Positions 8,378-17,668 of a stretch of 64,000 nt of DNA are shown one piece after another. Made by a program: the position numbers and the translations under genes. The stretch comes from an uncultured Bacteroides sp. (GTDB taxonomy: Bacteria; Bacteroidota; Bacteroidia; Bacteroidales; Bacteroidaceae). The stretch spans positions 1,302,001-1,366,000 of the forward strand of contig NZ_OY782855.1 of the NCBI RefSeq assembly GCF_963678425.1. Reading direction: 5' to 3'. Positions within the stretch are counted from its first letter, which is position 1. Every line of letters starts with the position of its first letter. A model generated the notes under the pieces. That model ran no database searches. It had not been told where the DNA came from and worked only from the letters and a program-made list of their open reading frames with translations.

Positions 8378-9741
8378 CGCTTAACTTTTTTCTTCCACCA
8401 GGAGGTAAATGATTCCGGAGCAAACTCTGGCAATTCTCTTCCAATGCCCCATTCATTGAATTTATTATACTTCAGCGAACGCGGTATTTTATTAACTATC
8501 GGTGCCATATCCAACGCACTGTGAAAAAGCCCCGGATGATTAAAAAGAAAACTCATCCCGCCAGACAATACCTTTTTAGCAGGATTTGCTTTGCCTATAG
8601 CATCCAGTCCCTGCCTCCATTTATAAATCTGATTGCCCAGATCAATTTTAACCGGACAGACATTGTTACACGAGAAGCAGAGAGTACAAGCCGGTAAGTT
8701 GGTATAATATACCTGCGGTGCTTTAAGCATTCCCAGATTAATACCAATAGGACCAGGAATGAAATACGAATAAGAATAGCCGCCACTTCTCCGGTAAACA
8801 GGACAAGTATTCATACAAGCTCCGCAACGGATACATTTCAATGTTTGTAAGTGATCCTTATTTCCTAAAATATCGCTTCTTCCGTTATCAACTAAAATAA
8901 TATGCAATTCACCACCTTTACGAGGTTTACAATAATGTGAAGTATAAGAAGTTATTGGTTGTCCGGTTGCCGATCTTGCCAACAGACGAGTAAAAACGCC
9001 TAATGACTCACGGTTAGGAATCACCTTTTCAATCCCCATTGATACAATATGAATATCTGCCTGAGATGTTCCCATATCAGCATTACCTTCGTTTGTACAA
9101 ACCACAATATCACCTGTCTCGGCTACACCGAAATTGGCTCCGGTCATCGCCACTTTGGCAGAAAGGAACTCTTTCCGAAGATTCTCGCGCATGCAACCGG
9201 TAAGATAAGTGGGATCGGAATTCCCTTTTTCGGTATTCAGCTTTTCTTCAAAAAGCTCCCCTATAATCTGCCTTTTCAGGTGAATGGCCGGCATTACAAT
9301 GTGACTGGGCGGCTGTTTTAATAACTGAAGAATCCGTTCACCCAAATCGCTTTCAATTACATCAATGCCATTTTCAATCAGGAAATCATCCAAATGACAT
9401 TCCTCCGTCAGCATCGACTTACTTTTAACAACCTTCTCCGCATTGTTTTTACGAAGAATTTCCAGAACAATATCGTTGTGCTCCGTATCATCTTTAGCCC
9501 AGTGTACGGTTGCACCATTCTTTTCAGCAGCCTCAGCAAATTGCAGAAGATAATGATCCAGATGAGTAATGGAGTGCATCTTAATCTTACTTGCCAGTTC
9601 GCGCAACTCCTCCCATTCAGGAATACCCTTCGCCAGATTATCTCTCTTTACACGTGTACCCCAAAGAGTTTCGTTATGCCACTGCGCCCCCTCTTTATTA
9701 CTAAGGAAAGCCTCTGCAGCTGTAACATGATTTTTATTCAT
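8374..9741 (-). CDS. lutB: Lactate utilization iron-sulfur protein B
   Basis: A 455-residue protein. The N-terminal LUD-like domain includes GANFGVAETGDIVVCTNEGN at about 195-215. Then follow two 4Fe-4S ferredoxin motifs, CIRCGACMNTCP near residue 302 and CTLCFSCNNVCP near residue 351, which would pass electrons within the LutABC complex. It ends in the basic, tryptophan-containing tail usual for LutB (SWWKKKVKR). Both junctions, with lutA and lutC, are 4-base ATGA overlaps. Length is normal for the family. Confidence 0.93.
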   Translation of the reverse strand: MNKNHVTAAEAFLSNKEGAQWHNETLWGTRVKRDNLAKGIPEWEELRELASKIKMHSITHLDHYLLQFAEAAEKNGATVHWAKDDTEHNDIVLEILRKNNAEKVVKSKSMLTEECHLDDFLIENGIDVIESDLGERILQLLKQPPSHIVMPAIHLKRQIIGELFEEKLNTEKGNSDPTYLTGCMRENLRKEFLSAKVAMTGANFGVAETGDIVVCTNEGNADMGTSQADIHIVSMGIEKVIPNRESLGVFTRLLARSATGQPITSYTSHYCKPRKGGELHIILVDNGRSDILGNKDHLQTLKCIRCGACMNTCPVYRRSGGYSYSYFIPGPIGINLGMLKAPQVYYTNLPACTLCFSCNNVCPVKIDLGNQIYKWRQGLDAIGKANPAKKVLSGGMSFLFNHPGLFHSALDMAPIVNKIPRSLKYNKFNEWGIGRELPEFAPESFTSWWKKKVKR

Positions 9742-10490
9742 AATCCACTAGCTAATATTTCGACAGCATGAATGAATTTAACAGGTAATTTATCCCTTCG
9801 GGCTATCCCCTGCATGTGCATCAGGCACGAACTATCGGCACCGGTAATATACTCGGCACCTGTATTCATGTGATTCTGCAATTTATCCCTTCCCATAGCA
9901 CAGGACACCGCCTCTTCCTCAACGGCAAACATACCCCCGAATCCGCAGCATTCATCCACTCTTTCCGGTTCTTCAATTTCAATTCCCTTCTTTAAAGAAA
10001 GGAGATCCTTTATCTTAGAATACATAGGAATATTCAGTTCGCTTGCCGAAGAGAGATTCAATTCCCGTACTCCGTGACAGCTATTGTGCACACTTACCTT
10101 ATGAGGAAATTCACCCGGAAGATTATCCGGCTTAACAATGTCATGCAAAAACTCGCACACATCGTAAATTTTACCTTCAGTCTGGCAAGAATGTCCATGA
10201 GCTGCCAAAATCTGCGGATGATTTTCTTTCACAAAAGCCACACAACTAGCCGAAGGTCCCACCACATAATCATAGTCTTTGAATATATCTCCGAACTTTT
10301 TTATCGTAGCCAGACCTTTATCTTCAAAACCTGCATTGGCCATAGGCTGGCCGCAGCAGGTCTGGTTCATAGGATAATCAACATTTAATCCAAAGTATTT
10401 TAGTAATTTATAAGTAGCGATACCCACTTCCGGATAAACCGCATTTACATAACAAGGAATAAACAATCCTATTTTAAGTGATTTATCCAT
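9738..10490 (-). CDS. lutA: Lactate utilization protein A (CCG-domain Fe-S protein)
   Basis: A 250-residue protein with two cysteine-rich CCG domains: CCGQPMANAG near residue 45 and CCGFGGMFAVEE near residue 182, as in LutA and the heterodisulfide-reductase/GlcF family. N-terminal GLFIPCYVNAVYPEVG is the usual LutA opening. It acts with LutB and LutC in cytoplasmic L-lactate dehydrogenation. Its start overlaps the aldA stop by one base (TAATG). Confidence 0.92.
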   Translation of the reverse strand: MDKSLKIGLFIPCYVNAVYPEVGIATYKLLKYFGLNVDYPMNQTCCGQPMANAGFEDKGLATIKKFGDIFKDYDYVVGPSASCVAFVKENHPQILAAHGHSCQTEGKIYDVCEFLHDIVKPDNLPGEFPHKVSVHNSCHGVRELNLSSASELNIPMYSKIKDLLSLKKGIEIEEPERVDECCGFGGMFAVEEEAVSCAMGRDKLQNHMNTGAEYITGADSSCLMHMQGIARRDKLPVKFIHAVEILASGL

Positions 10491-11926
10491 TAATCTTGTG
10501 TTTCAATATAAACAACATGAGTTTGCAAATACTCTTCCAGGCCGTGTTTACCATCAGCGCCACCAATACCCGATTTACGCCATCCGGCATGGAATCCCTG
10601 CATAGCCTCAAAGTTCTCTCTGTTCACATACGTTTCACCGAACTTCAAACCACGAACCAATTTCAATGCAGTATTCAGGTTCTTTGTATATACAGATGAG
10701 GTAAGTCCGTATTCGCAATCGTTAGCCCATTCAATAGCCTTATCTAAATCAGTAAATTCGATGATTGGCAGAACCGGACCAAAAGTTTCTTCGTGTGCAA
10801 TATCCATATCATGGGTAACATCAGTAAGAACAGTAGGTTCAAAGAAATAACCTTTCTGATCTATCTTCTTACCACCACATGCAATCTTAGCTCCTTGCTT
10901 AACAGCTTTATCCACTTTATCCTGAACGGATTTCAGCGAATTAGCATCAATCAGCGGTCCCATATCCAGTTCTTTAATTTTGCTCGGATCACCAAAAGTA
11001 ACCTTCTTCATTCCTTCAATCACCTTTTTCTGGAATTCATCCTTAACATCTTTATGCACATAAACACGTTCGCAGCAGTTGCAAACCTGTCCCGTATTAA
11101 TAACCCGGGATGCAATAATGCATTTTACAGCCAAATCAATGTCTGCATCATTCATTACAATAGCAGGAGCTTTTCCTCCTAGTTCCAGAGATACCTTGGT
11201 GATATTAGTACAAGCAGCAGCCATAGTCTGTCGGCCTGCATCCACACTTCCGGTGAGGCTAACCATTCCCACTTTCGGATTAGCAGCCAGTTCATGCCCC
11301 ACTACCGAACCTTTACCAAATACTATATTGAATACACCAGCAGGCAAACCTGATTCTTCAACAACCTGAGCAAACACATAAGCATTTTCGGGAGTCAGCT
11401 GACTTGGTTTAATTACAATCGTATTACCGGTAACCAGTGCAGGAGCAGCTTTTCTGGCAATTAAAAAAAACGGAAAATTCCAGGGAAGGATTCCTGAAGT
11501 AACACCAATAGGTTTCTTAAACAGGAATATATTTTCTTTTGGTCTGTCACTTTGAATAATTTCGCCTTCATAACGGCGGGCCCATTCGGCCATGTAATCC
11601 AAATAATCAGCGGTAAATAAAACCTCAACATTTGCCAATGCCTGCGTTTTGCCACCCTCTCTCACAATAATATCAGTCAGTTCAGCTTCTCTTTTTCTGA
11701 TACCGCTTGCAATAATTCTAAGATATTTAGCTCTTTCTACGGCCGGAATCTTCTCCCATGCTGGCTGAGCTTTTTCTGCAGCGTCAATTGCTACTTTTAC
11801 ATCATTGGCAGTACCGTCCGGCATCAGTGAGATAACTTCTTCAGTCGAAGGGTTTAGTACATTAATCCATTTGTCGGAAACGTTTTCTACAAATTTCCCA
11901 TTGATAAACATTTTTAGATTTTTCAT
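10490..11926 (-). CDS. aldA: Aldehyde dehydrogenase, lactaldehyde-dehydrogenase type
   Basis: An NAD-dependent aldehyde dehydrogenase of 478 residues from the chosen ATG at 11926 (MKNLKMFINGKF); the frame extends 8 codons further, but 478 residues matches AldA. Motifs: PWNFPFFLIARKAAPAL, the general-base glutamate in LELGGKAPAIV, and the catalytic cysteine region GQVCNCCERV. With lutABC directly downstream, the clear proposal is oxidation of L-lactaldehyde, from fucose or rhamnose breakdown, to L-lactate and then pyruvate. That pathway link is inference from gene order. A weak -7 box (TATCTTTA) is seen about 30 bases upstream on the minus strand. Confidence 0.9.
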   Translation of the reverse strand: MKNLKMFINGKFVENVSDKWINVLNPSTEEVISLMPDGTANDVKVAIDAAEKAQPAWEKIPAVERAKYLRIIASGIRKREAELTDIIVREGGKTQALANVEVLFTADYLDYMAEWARRYEGEIIQSDRPKENIFLFKKPIGVTSGILPWNFPFFLIARKAAPALVTGNTIVIKPSQLTPENAYVFAQVVEESGLPAGVFNIVFGKGSVVGHELAANPKVGMVSLTGSVDAGRQTMAAACTNITKVSLELGGKAPAIVMNDADIDLAVKCIIASRVINTGQVCNCCERVYVHKDVKDEFQKKVIEGMKKVTFGDPSKIKELDMGPLIDANSLKSVQDKVDKAVKQGAKIACGGKKIDQKGYFFEPTVLTDVTHDMDIAHEETFGPVLPIIEFTDLDKAIEWANDCEYGLTSSVYTKNLNTALKLVRGLKFGETYVNRENFEAMQGFHAGWRKSGIGGADGKHGLEEYLQTHVVYIETQD

Positions 11927-12103
11927 AGGCTGTTTTTTAAAGATTAACAATGAGTCATAAAGATATATTTTTAAAATAACAATATTACTTCCTTTTTTGA
12001 TCTTATCACTTTCGTTTTTGACTTAGAATCTTTATAATCAAAATTTTATATAATCTTATCTATCCTATCTACCCACAACTTATATCAACAAGACTTTTCA
12101 TAA

Positions 12104-13621
12104 CTATTTCTCTTTTTTCGTTTCTGTTATAATGTAGTAGCCTCCTGTTTTAGCTGCTCCTCTAAATTCAATTAGTCCCTTTTCCTTAAGAGAGGTTATA
12201 TAACGATATACAGATGTACGACCTCTATTTATAGAAATAGAAATTTCGTCCCTGTTCATTCCTGGTGTTACTTTTAAAAGAGAAATTATTGATACTTCAT
12301 TCTCACTTAAAGTTTTATTTACTCCATCATTTACAGGTCCATTTACAGGTCCATTTACAGGTCCATTCCCCGAGTCATAAGTTCTTAAAGGCTCATTAAT
12401 AGGGATATTTACAGGTCCATTTACTCCATCATTTACAGGTTCACCTACTTCATATCTGATTGTGATTTTAAACACATCCCCTTCTTCAATAACAGGCAAT
12501 GCACCATTTACATAAATAGGGCAATACTTATACATCTTCCTTACTCCTGAACCCAGTTCCTCTACCCAGCCTATTTGTTTAAAGAAATTAGCAATAGTAG
12601 GATTCTTTGGATGCGGTTTTAAGTTTTCCAGATTGATACGCCCCATCATATACGGACGGTTCCAGTTCTCGGCAACTACCTCATATTTATAAATAGTCAT
12701 AGTAGCCGGATAAGCGTTTGAGAATTCCCTATGTACTAAAAGATTAGCCACCATTTCACGAAATATCAACTCACGGATGCTCATTCTCTGATTTCCTTCC
12801 AGATAAAACCTATCGGGCAAATATTTGCGAATAAAAGCCAACAGACGAGAATAAGACCTCATAAGATTACAGCGAATATCATCTCTATCGTCATACCTCT
12901 CCACATCTTCCTTTCTGCAAAGAGCATCCGTTTTAAAATGAGGAAGCACACTCGCAATTGTATTCTCCTTTCCAAACACCAAAGCCGCAGCAAGCGTATA
13001 GACCTCCTTTCCCGTATAAGAATCTCTTAATTTCATCCGTGCAGAAACCAGTATTTCCTCATTGCTCATATTAATCCAAGGATGGTCTGCTCTTGTTAAT
13101 CGCACTAAATTGCGCACAGTATCGAAGAGTTCCGTTTCAAAGTCCTCCATTCGCAGATATGGGAACACTTTGTTTTCTGTATATCCATCTTGTTTGCGAA
13201 GAAACAAATTTGTTATAAGCTGTTGATTAGTCAATTTAAAATCGCCATCTTCATTCCTATCATAATAAACTCCTTTGTATGCATGAGGTTGTGAACTTTC
13301 GGGCACAAAGATGCTTATCACTTTTTTTCCGTCAATATCCACCACATCCGTAGAAAGAAAAAAGGTTGGAGAAATAATCTGAGGATTATTCATATCACGT
13401 GCCAACGTATCAAGCTGAGCCTGAAGTGTATCTTCATTTACTCCGATAATTTTTCCATCATCGGCTACACCCAACAAGATTGTTCCTCCTTTACGATTAA
13501 GAAATGCACAGATAGTTTCGAACACAGAACGAGTAAGCGAACCATTAGATTCTTTAAATTCTATTTCGATACCTTCGCCTTGTTTTATTAATTGCTTTAT
13601 TTTATCTGATTCTATACTCAT
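12104..13621 (-). CDS. AlbA_2-domain ATP-binding transcriptional regulator
   Basis: 505 residues. The N terminus carries the AlbA_2 (Schlafen-like, PF04326) domain: EGIEIEFKESNGSL near residue 16 and KGGTILLGVADDG near residue 44. It is followed by the HATPase_c_4-type segment, with NLLVHREFSN near 300 and ELGSGVRKMYK near 365. A linker of repeated NGPV units (about 395-440) leads to a C-terminal winged helix (MNRDEISISINRGRTSVYRYI). Such proteins are common in Bacteroides and are thought to regulate transcription; the target is unknown. It sits alone, with a long AT-rich upstream region. Confidence 0.82.
   Translation of the reverse strand: MSIESDKIKQLIKQGEGIEIEFKESNGSLTRSVFETICAFLNRKGGTILLGVADDGKIIGVNEDTLQAQLDTLARDMNNPQIISPTFFLSTDVVDIDGKKVISIFVPESSQPHAYKGVYYDRNEDGDFKLTNQQLITNLFLRKQDGYTENKVFPYLRMEDFETELFDTVRNLVRLTRADHPWINMSNEEILVSARMKLRDSYTGKEVYTLAAALVFGKENTIASVLPHFKTDALCRKEDVERYDDRDDIRCNLMRSYSRLLAFIRKYLPDRFYLEGNQRMSIRELIFREMVANLLVHREFSNAYPATMTIYKYEVVAENWNRPYMMGRINLENLKPHPKNPTIANFFKQIGWVEELGSGVRKMYKYCPIYVNGALPVIEEGDVFKITIRYEVGEPVNDGVNGPVNIPINEPLRTYDSGNGPVNGPVNGPVNDGVNKTLSENEVSIISLLKVTPGMNRDEISISINRGRTSVYRYITSLKEKGLIEFRGAAKTGGYYIITETKKEK
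12329..12418 (-). repeat. In-frame 12-bp coding repeat
   Basis: The unit ATTTACAGGTCC (plus strand) occurs three times without a gap at 12329-12364 and again at 12407-12418, with a near copy at about 12430. Twelve bases encode four residues (GPVN), so gain or loss of a unit would keep the frame and change only the length of the linker. Confidence 0.85.
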
Positions 13622-14030
13622 AGTTTCTGTATTACTTTATTTTCCATATTTACGAAAAGCTTAAACCGTTTGATAAATGCCATAAGAAACAAAAATCTTA
13701 GAAATAAAGAGAAAAGTTTCTCCACATGCATCAAGTTCAATTCTAAGCAATTTTCACCTTAAAATAAGCACATTCAATATTTACAAAACATTTTTAGTCT
13801 TTGTTTAATTCCTTTATATGATATTATCGCCATTTGCATTATAATTGTATTTACTAACAAGCATTTCTATAATGCTTTTATAGTATTATTATCCATGCAA
13901 AGATAAATATATATTCAATTTAAACTAAATTCATTAAAACTTTATTTCAGAAATATCTTCAACAAAAATTATTCTATTTTGGGGGTAAAAAAGTAAAATA
14001 GATAAATTTTAAAATTAATTTCAATAATTA
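13622..14030. other. AT-rich intergenic region without a gene
   Basis: About 400 bases between divergent genes. Apart from promoter-like boxes I see no open frame of note, no hairpin and no attC-like repeat. Confidence 0.6.
13898..13905 (-). promoter_or_regulatory. -7 box possibly serving the AlbA_2 regulator gene
   Basis: TATCTTTG on the minus strand, an exact TAnnTTTG match followed by C. It would give a leader of roughly 270 bases. The -33 position reads TTAG, a weak match. Confidence 0.4.
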
Positions 14031-14061
14031 TTGTTAATGTAAAGAATACGTTCTATCTTTA
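14031..14061 (+). promoter_or_regulatory. Bacteroides-type promoter
   Basis: TTGT (14031-14034), a 19-base spacer, then TATCTTTA (14054-14061). The spacing is ideal; the last base of the -7 box deviates. Confidence 0.5.
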
Positions 14062-14154
14062 GATCTCAAGTATTCTTCAAGTTTAAGCAAAAAAGACTCT
14101 GTTTTTAATATTAAAGTTACTAATTTAAACAACGAGCAATTGGTAATTGGAATT

Positions 14155-14493
14155 ATGGGTAGAGTAGATAAAATATTTATTAAGCCAGAGAATAAAATTG
14201 GAACGAATAATGATAAAACATTTCCTACTAATTATTTTATAAGAAACGGAAAATTATTTCTTTGGTATGATCCTAATAAATCAATCTCAACTGAATTAAT
14301 GTCTATATTAATACAATATAATCATATTGATTCATTGTGGAGGAAAGAAGGGAATATACCTCCTTATACAATAGATGATGGTAAAAAAGGAGTTCTATAT
14401 TATTTCTGCAAAAAAAACTTGAAAAATTATAAAAAAACGGGAAGTAATACTATAAATAGACATTATAGTACTCCAAAACTAAATTGTAGATAA
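14155..14493 (+). CDS. Hypothetical protein, possibly 5'-truncated
   Basis: 113 residues from the first ATG (MGRVDKIFIKPEN). The same frame is open much further upstream, from 14038 to this ATG, and reads like protein there (SVFNIKVTNLNNEQLVIGI) but offers only a TTG as an earlier start. Either the gene starts at 14155, or this is the rear of a longer gene that lost its start. It is rich in Lys, Asn, Tyr and Ile, with no motif I recognise. A promoter-like element at 14031-14061 lies inside the upstream open stretch. Neighbouring genes are equally AT-rich and unknown. Confidence 0.4.
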   Translation: MGRVDKIFIKPENKIGTNNDKTFPTNYFIRNGKLFLWYDPNKSISTELMSILIQYNHIDSLWRKEGNIPPYTIDDGKKGVLYYFCKKNLKNYKKTGSNTINRHYSTPKLNCR

Positions 14494-14563
14494 ATTTATA
14501 TTGCATATGGAAAGCACACAATGGAATATATAAACCAAATAATAAAATCAAGAAATAAAAAGC

Positions 14564-15244
14564 ATGAAAAAGAACATCCATATATTGCTGACTATTGTTT
14601 TTATATTAATTGTTTGTAGTGTGAAAGGCAAACAAGCAAATAACAGCACAAAAACAAAAGTAACTAAGACTTTACTACTTAACTTTGGCTTTAAAGTCTC
14701 CTTAGGGCAAGAAGAAGACTTTAAGACTTTTAAGACATACTCATTCTTTGAATTAAGAAAAAATGAAAAAACGATCTATAAGGATACATCACTTGAATAT
14801 GAATTTGGAGACAAACTTTATCCAATTGTATTACAGACAGGAAAGAATAAGTTTGAACTATTATTTGAAATAAATGACAGACCAAACAAAAACTATTTGA
14901 AAAGACTGATAATTAAAGACTATAGAGTTATAAAGACAGACAGTTTACCGACTTTCATTTCTAAAGCAACAGACTTAGACAATGACGGAATTAAAGAATA
15001 TGCCGGTTTTTGGGACTATAATGAAATTTGGGGAGAATCAGAGACAAAAACTGATTACAACCCAATTCTGTACTACAAAATTAAACCAACCGGATTAAAA
15101 CTTGATAGTTTGTTGACAAAAGAAAATAATACTAAAATTTATGGAGAATTTCACGGCTTTGAGTTTAACGAAAAAATAGAAATGCCGACAACTGTTTTAG
15201 ATAAATTCGAAAAGGAAATAAAAAGAATTACCGATAAGAAATAA
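14564..15244 (+). CDS. Exported hypothetical protein
   Basis: 226 residues. Residues 1-24 form a signal peptide (MKKNIHILLTIVFILIVCSVKG); a cysteine sits in the hydrophobic end, but the context is not a good lipobox. The mature part has DLDNDGIKEYAGFWD near residue 142, an Asp-rich calcium-loop-like sequence seen in FG-GAP/VCBS-type periplasmic proteins. Function unknown. It lies 70 bases after the previous gene on the same strand and has the same low-GC composition. Confidence 0.6.
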   Translation: MKKNIHILLTIVFILIVCSVKGKQANNSTKTKVTKTLLLNFGFKVSLGQEEDFKTFKTYSFFELRKNEKTIYKDTSLEYEFGDKLYPIVLQTGKNKFELLFEINDRPNKNYLKRLIIKDYRVIKTDSLPTFISKATDLDNDGIKEYAGFWDYNEIWGESETKTDYNPILYYKIKPTGLKLDSLLTKENNTKIYGEFHGFEFNEKIEMPTTVLDKFEKEIKRITDKK

Positions 15245-15309
15245 AAACACAAAATCATCTACCTATCCCCCACTAAACTTCTAAAACCATTTACCATAAA
15301 GCCTTTCAA

Positions 15310-15363
15310 CTAGTAGCAGATAAAAAAAACATCTGCCACTAGATCAAATCATCTGCTACTAAA
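15310..15363. repeat. Palindromic 12-mer triplet, copy 1
   Basis: Three copies of one 12-mer: CTAGTAGCAGAT (15310-15321), its near-complement ATCTGCCACTAG (15331-15342), then ATCTGCTACTAA (15351-15362). The first two can form a hairpin and the third is a direct repeat of the second. The same arrangement is found at 17844-17895. Confidence 0.75.
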
Positions 15364-15478
15364 CAAGCATTCATTTTATTATTATCAATTCAGAAGAGAA
15401 TAAACTTGTTTTTTGAATATCAGTAATCCGGGTATGCTTATCCGTAATTTGTCTACAAAGAAGCCTGTTGGGTCTTTG

Positions 15479-15486
15479 TACCTTTG
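15479..15486 (+). promoter_or_regulatory. -7 box of the DUF3737 gene
   Basis: TACCTTTG followed by C, an exact TAnnTTTG match, 37 bases before the chosen start. It lies inside the longer open frame beginning at 15413 and so argues against that earlier start. Confidence 0.55.
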
Positions 15487-15523
15487 CAGCATCAAAAAAA
15501 CTGATAATAAATTGAGTAATAAA

Positions 15524-16387
15524 ATGGAACTAATTAAAAATACGTCTTTCGAAGGCGAACGTCCACTGTTTGCTAACAATGGCCTACGTCTGGAAGAAGT
15601 CACTGTTTATCCTGGTGAATCGGCACTGAAAGAGTGCAAGAACATCGAAGCATTTAACTGTGAATTTCAGGGTAAATATCCCTTTTGGCACAACGATGGT
15701 TTTGTTATAGAAAACTGTTTATTTAAAGAAGGTGCACGTGCCGCACTTTGGTACTCACGGAATCTTCGCATGAAAGATACGCTGGTGGAAGCTCCTAAAA
15801 TGTTTCGCGAAATGAATGGTTTAGTACTTGAAAACGTGCAACTGCCTTATGCTTTGGAAACCTTTTGGTATTGCAGTAATGCGGAGTTACGTAATGTACA
15901 AGTAGACAAGGGTGATTACCTTTTCACTCATGGCTCTGACATACAAATTGATGGTTTTACGCTGAATGGCAACTATTCTTTCCAGTATTGCAAGAATGTA
16001 GAAATCAGAAATGCCGAAATCTACTCCAAGGATGCTTTCTGGAACACTGAAAATGTAACAGTCTATGATTCTGTTCTGGATGGCGAATATCTTGGCTGGC
16101 ATTCAAAGAACCTGCGTTTGGTAAATTGCAAGATTTCGGGTACGCAACCGCTTTGCTATGCCACTGATCTGATAATGGAAAACTGCACGATGGATGAAAG
16201 TGCCGACCTTGCATTTGAAGATTCTAATTTAAACGCTACGATCAACAGTCCGGTTCATAGCGTAAAGAATCCCTGTAGTGGTAATATTACGGCCGAAAGC
16301 TACGGCGAAATCATTCTTGATAAAAACATTAAAGCTCCCGGCAACTGTGAACTGAAGCTTTGGGACAATCACACTTGTTTTGATTAA
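15524..16387 (+). CDS. DUF3737 family protein (predicted right-handed beta-helix)
   Basis: 287 residues from the ATG at 15524 (MELIKNTSFEGERPLFA), the usual length for DUF3737; the frame runs 37 codons further upstream, past a -7 box. The sequence is a chain of short repeats of the type "x-N-C/V-x-F/I" (AFNCEFQGKYPFWHNDGF, then VIENCLFKEGARAALW), typical of a parallel beta-helix. No signal peptide, so probably cytoplasmic. Function unknown, though such folds often bind or modify carbohydrates. The aminotransferase starts 4 bases later, so the two are co-transcribed. Confidence 0.88.
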   Translation: MELIKNTSFEGERPLFANNGLRLEEVTVYPGESALKECKNIEAFNCEFQGKYPFWHNDGFVIENCLFKEGARAALWYSRNLRMKDTLVEAPKMFREMNGLVLENVQLPYALETFWYCSNAELRNVQVDKGDYLFTHGSDIQIDGFTLNGNYSFQYCKNVEIRNAEIYSKDAFWNTENVTVYDSVLDGEYLGWHSKNLRLVNCKISGTQPLCYATDLIMENCTMDESADLAFEDSNLNATINSPVHSVKNPCSGNITAESYGEIILDKNIKAPGNCELKLWDNHTCFD

Positions 16388-16391
16388 TCCC

Positions 16392-17564
16392 ATGATGAAA
16401 TATAATTTTGATGAAATAACTCCTCGCCGTGACACCAACTCCTACAAATGGGACAGTACCGCGGATGCGGATGTTCTTCCAATGTGGGTGGCTGATATGG
16501 ATTTCCGTACGGCGCCACCCATCATCGAGGCATTGAAGCACCGTGTGGAACATGGCATTTTTGGCTATGTAAAGGTACCCGATGCTTATTATGAAAAGAC
16601 AATAGATTGGTTTAGTCGCAGGCACAACTGGCAGATTTATAAAGAGTGGATTATCTACACTACCGGAGTGGTTCCGGCAATATCCGCCATTATCAAAGCT
16701 GTAACATCTCCAAGCGACAAGGTACTGGTTCAGACACCTGTGTACAACTGTTTCTTTTCCTCTATTCGTAATAATGGCTGCGAGTTAGTAACCAGTGATT
16801 TAGTTTACGCCAACCGCACTTATACAATAGACTTCGATGATTTAGAGCGCAAAGCTGCTGACACGGCAGTAAAAGTAATGCTTCTTTGCAATCCTCACAA
16901 TCCTGCCGGACGTGTATGGACGCGTGAAGAATTGATGCGTATTGGCAAAATCTGTCTACGGCACAATGTATTCGTCATTGCCGACGAAATTCATTGCGAA
17001 TTCGTTCACCCCGGACACACCTACACTCCTTTTGCTTCTCTTAGCAAAGAGTTATTACTGCATTCCGCAACCTGTGTTTCGCCCAGCAAAGCCTTTAATC
17101 TGGCCGGACTTCAGATTGCCAACATCATCATTGCTGATGAAGAAATACGCAGCAAAGTAGATAAAGCCATTAATATAAATGAGGTTTGTGATGTGAATCC
17201 TTTTGGAGTAGAAGCGCTTATAGCTGCTTACAGCGAAGGAGAAGAATGGCTCAATCAGCTGAACGTCTATCTCTACGATAATTACCTCTGCATGAAGGAA
17301 TTCTGTGAAAGCCAACTCCCACAATTCCCAATAACCATACTTGAAGGCACTTACTTGGTTTGGATGGATTGCTCAGCACTTCACAAGAATTCAGGAGAAA
17401 TCGAAAAGTTACTTTTAGAGAAAGCCAAACTGTGGCTGAATGAAGGCACGATGTACGGTGCTAACGGTGATACGTTTATGCGATGGAATATCGCTTGTCC
17501 CCGTTCAGTATTATTAGAAGGATTAAATCGTTTTAGAAAATTTACTGAAGCATTTTCTGAATAG
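16392..17564 (+). CDS. MalY/PatB family PLP-dependent aminotransferase / cystathionine beta-lyase
   Basis: 390 residues from the ATG at 16392; a second ATG follows at once, and the upstream TTG at 16380 overlaps the DUF3737 stop. It opens with MKYNFDEITPRRDTNSYKWD, the usual MalY/PatB start. The PLP lysine is K233 in SPSKAFNLAGLQ; the ring-stacking and phosphate motifs include NPHNPAGRVW near 167 and ADEIHCEF near 197. The family cleaves C-S bonds (cystathionine, cysteine) and some members act as regulators. It is followed by a strong terminator. Confidence 0.9.
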   Translation: MMKYNFDEITPRRDTNSYKWDSTADADVLPMWVADMDFRTAPPIIEALKHRVEHGIFGYVKVPDAYYEKTIDWFSRRHNWQIYKEWIIYTTGVVPAISAIIKAVTSPSDKVLVQTPVYNCFFSSIRNNGCELVTSDLVYANRTYTIDFDDLERKAADTAVKVMLLCNPHNPAGRVWTREELMRIGKICLRHNVFVIADEIHCEFVHPGHTYTPFASLSKELLLHSATCVSPSKAFNLAGLQIANIIIADEEIRSKVDKAININEVCDVNPFGVEALIAAYSEGEEWLNQLNVYLYDNYLCMKEFCESQLPQFPITILEGTYLVWMDCSALHKNSGEIEKLLLEKAKLWLNEGTMYGANGDTFMRWNIACPRSVLLEGLNRFRKFTEAFSE

Positions 17565-17593
17565 CAGGAACGGTCTTTCATTATAAATGAGAC

Positions 17594-17645
17594 TTTTTAA
17601 AAAGCAGACCGGAGTTACACAAAACCCCGGTCTGCTTTTTAAAAA
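17594..17645. terminator. Strong terminator after the aminotransferase
   Basis: Perfect 19-bp stem: TTTTTAAAAAGCAGACCGG against CCGGTCTGCTTTTTAAAAA, loop 14 bases. It lies 29 bases after the stop codon and is T-rich on both strands. Confidence 0.9.
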
Positions 17646-17668
17646 ACCACTAGACAAGTTTGTGCATC

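Noticed and set aside
16380..16391. TTG at 16380 as the aminotransferase start
   Set aside because: It overlaps the DUF3737 stop; two ATGs follow within 15 bases and fit the family.
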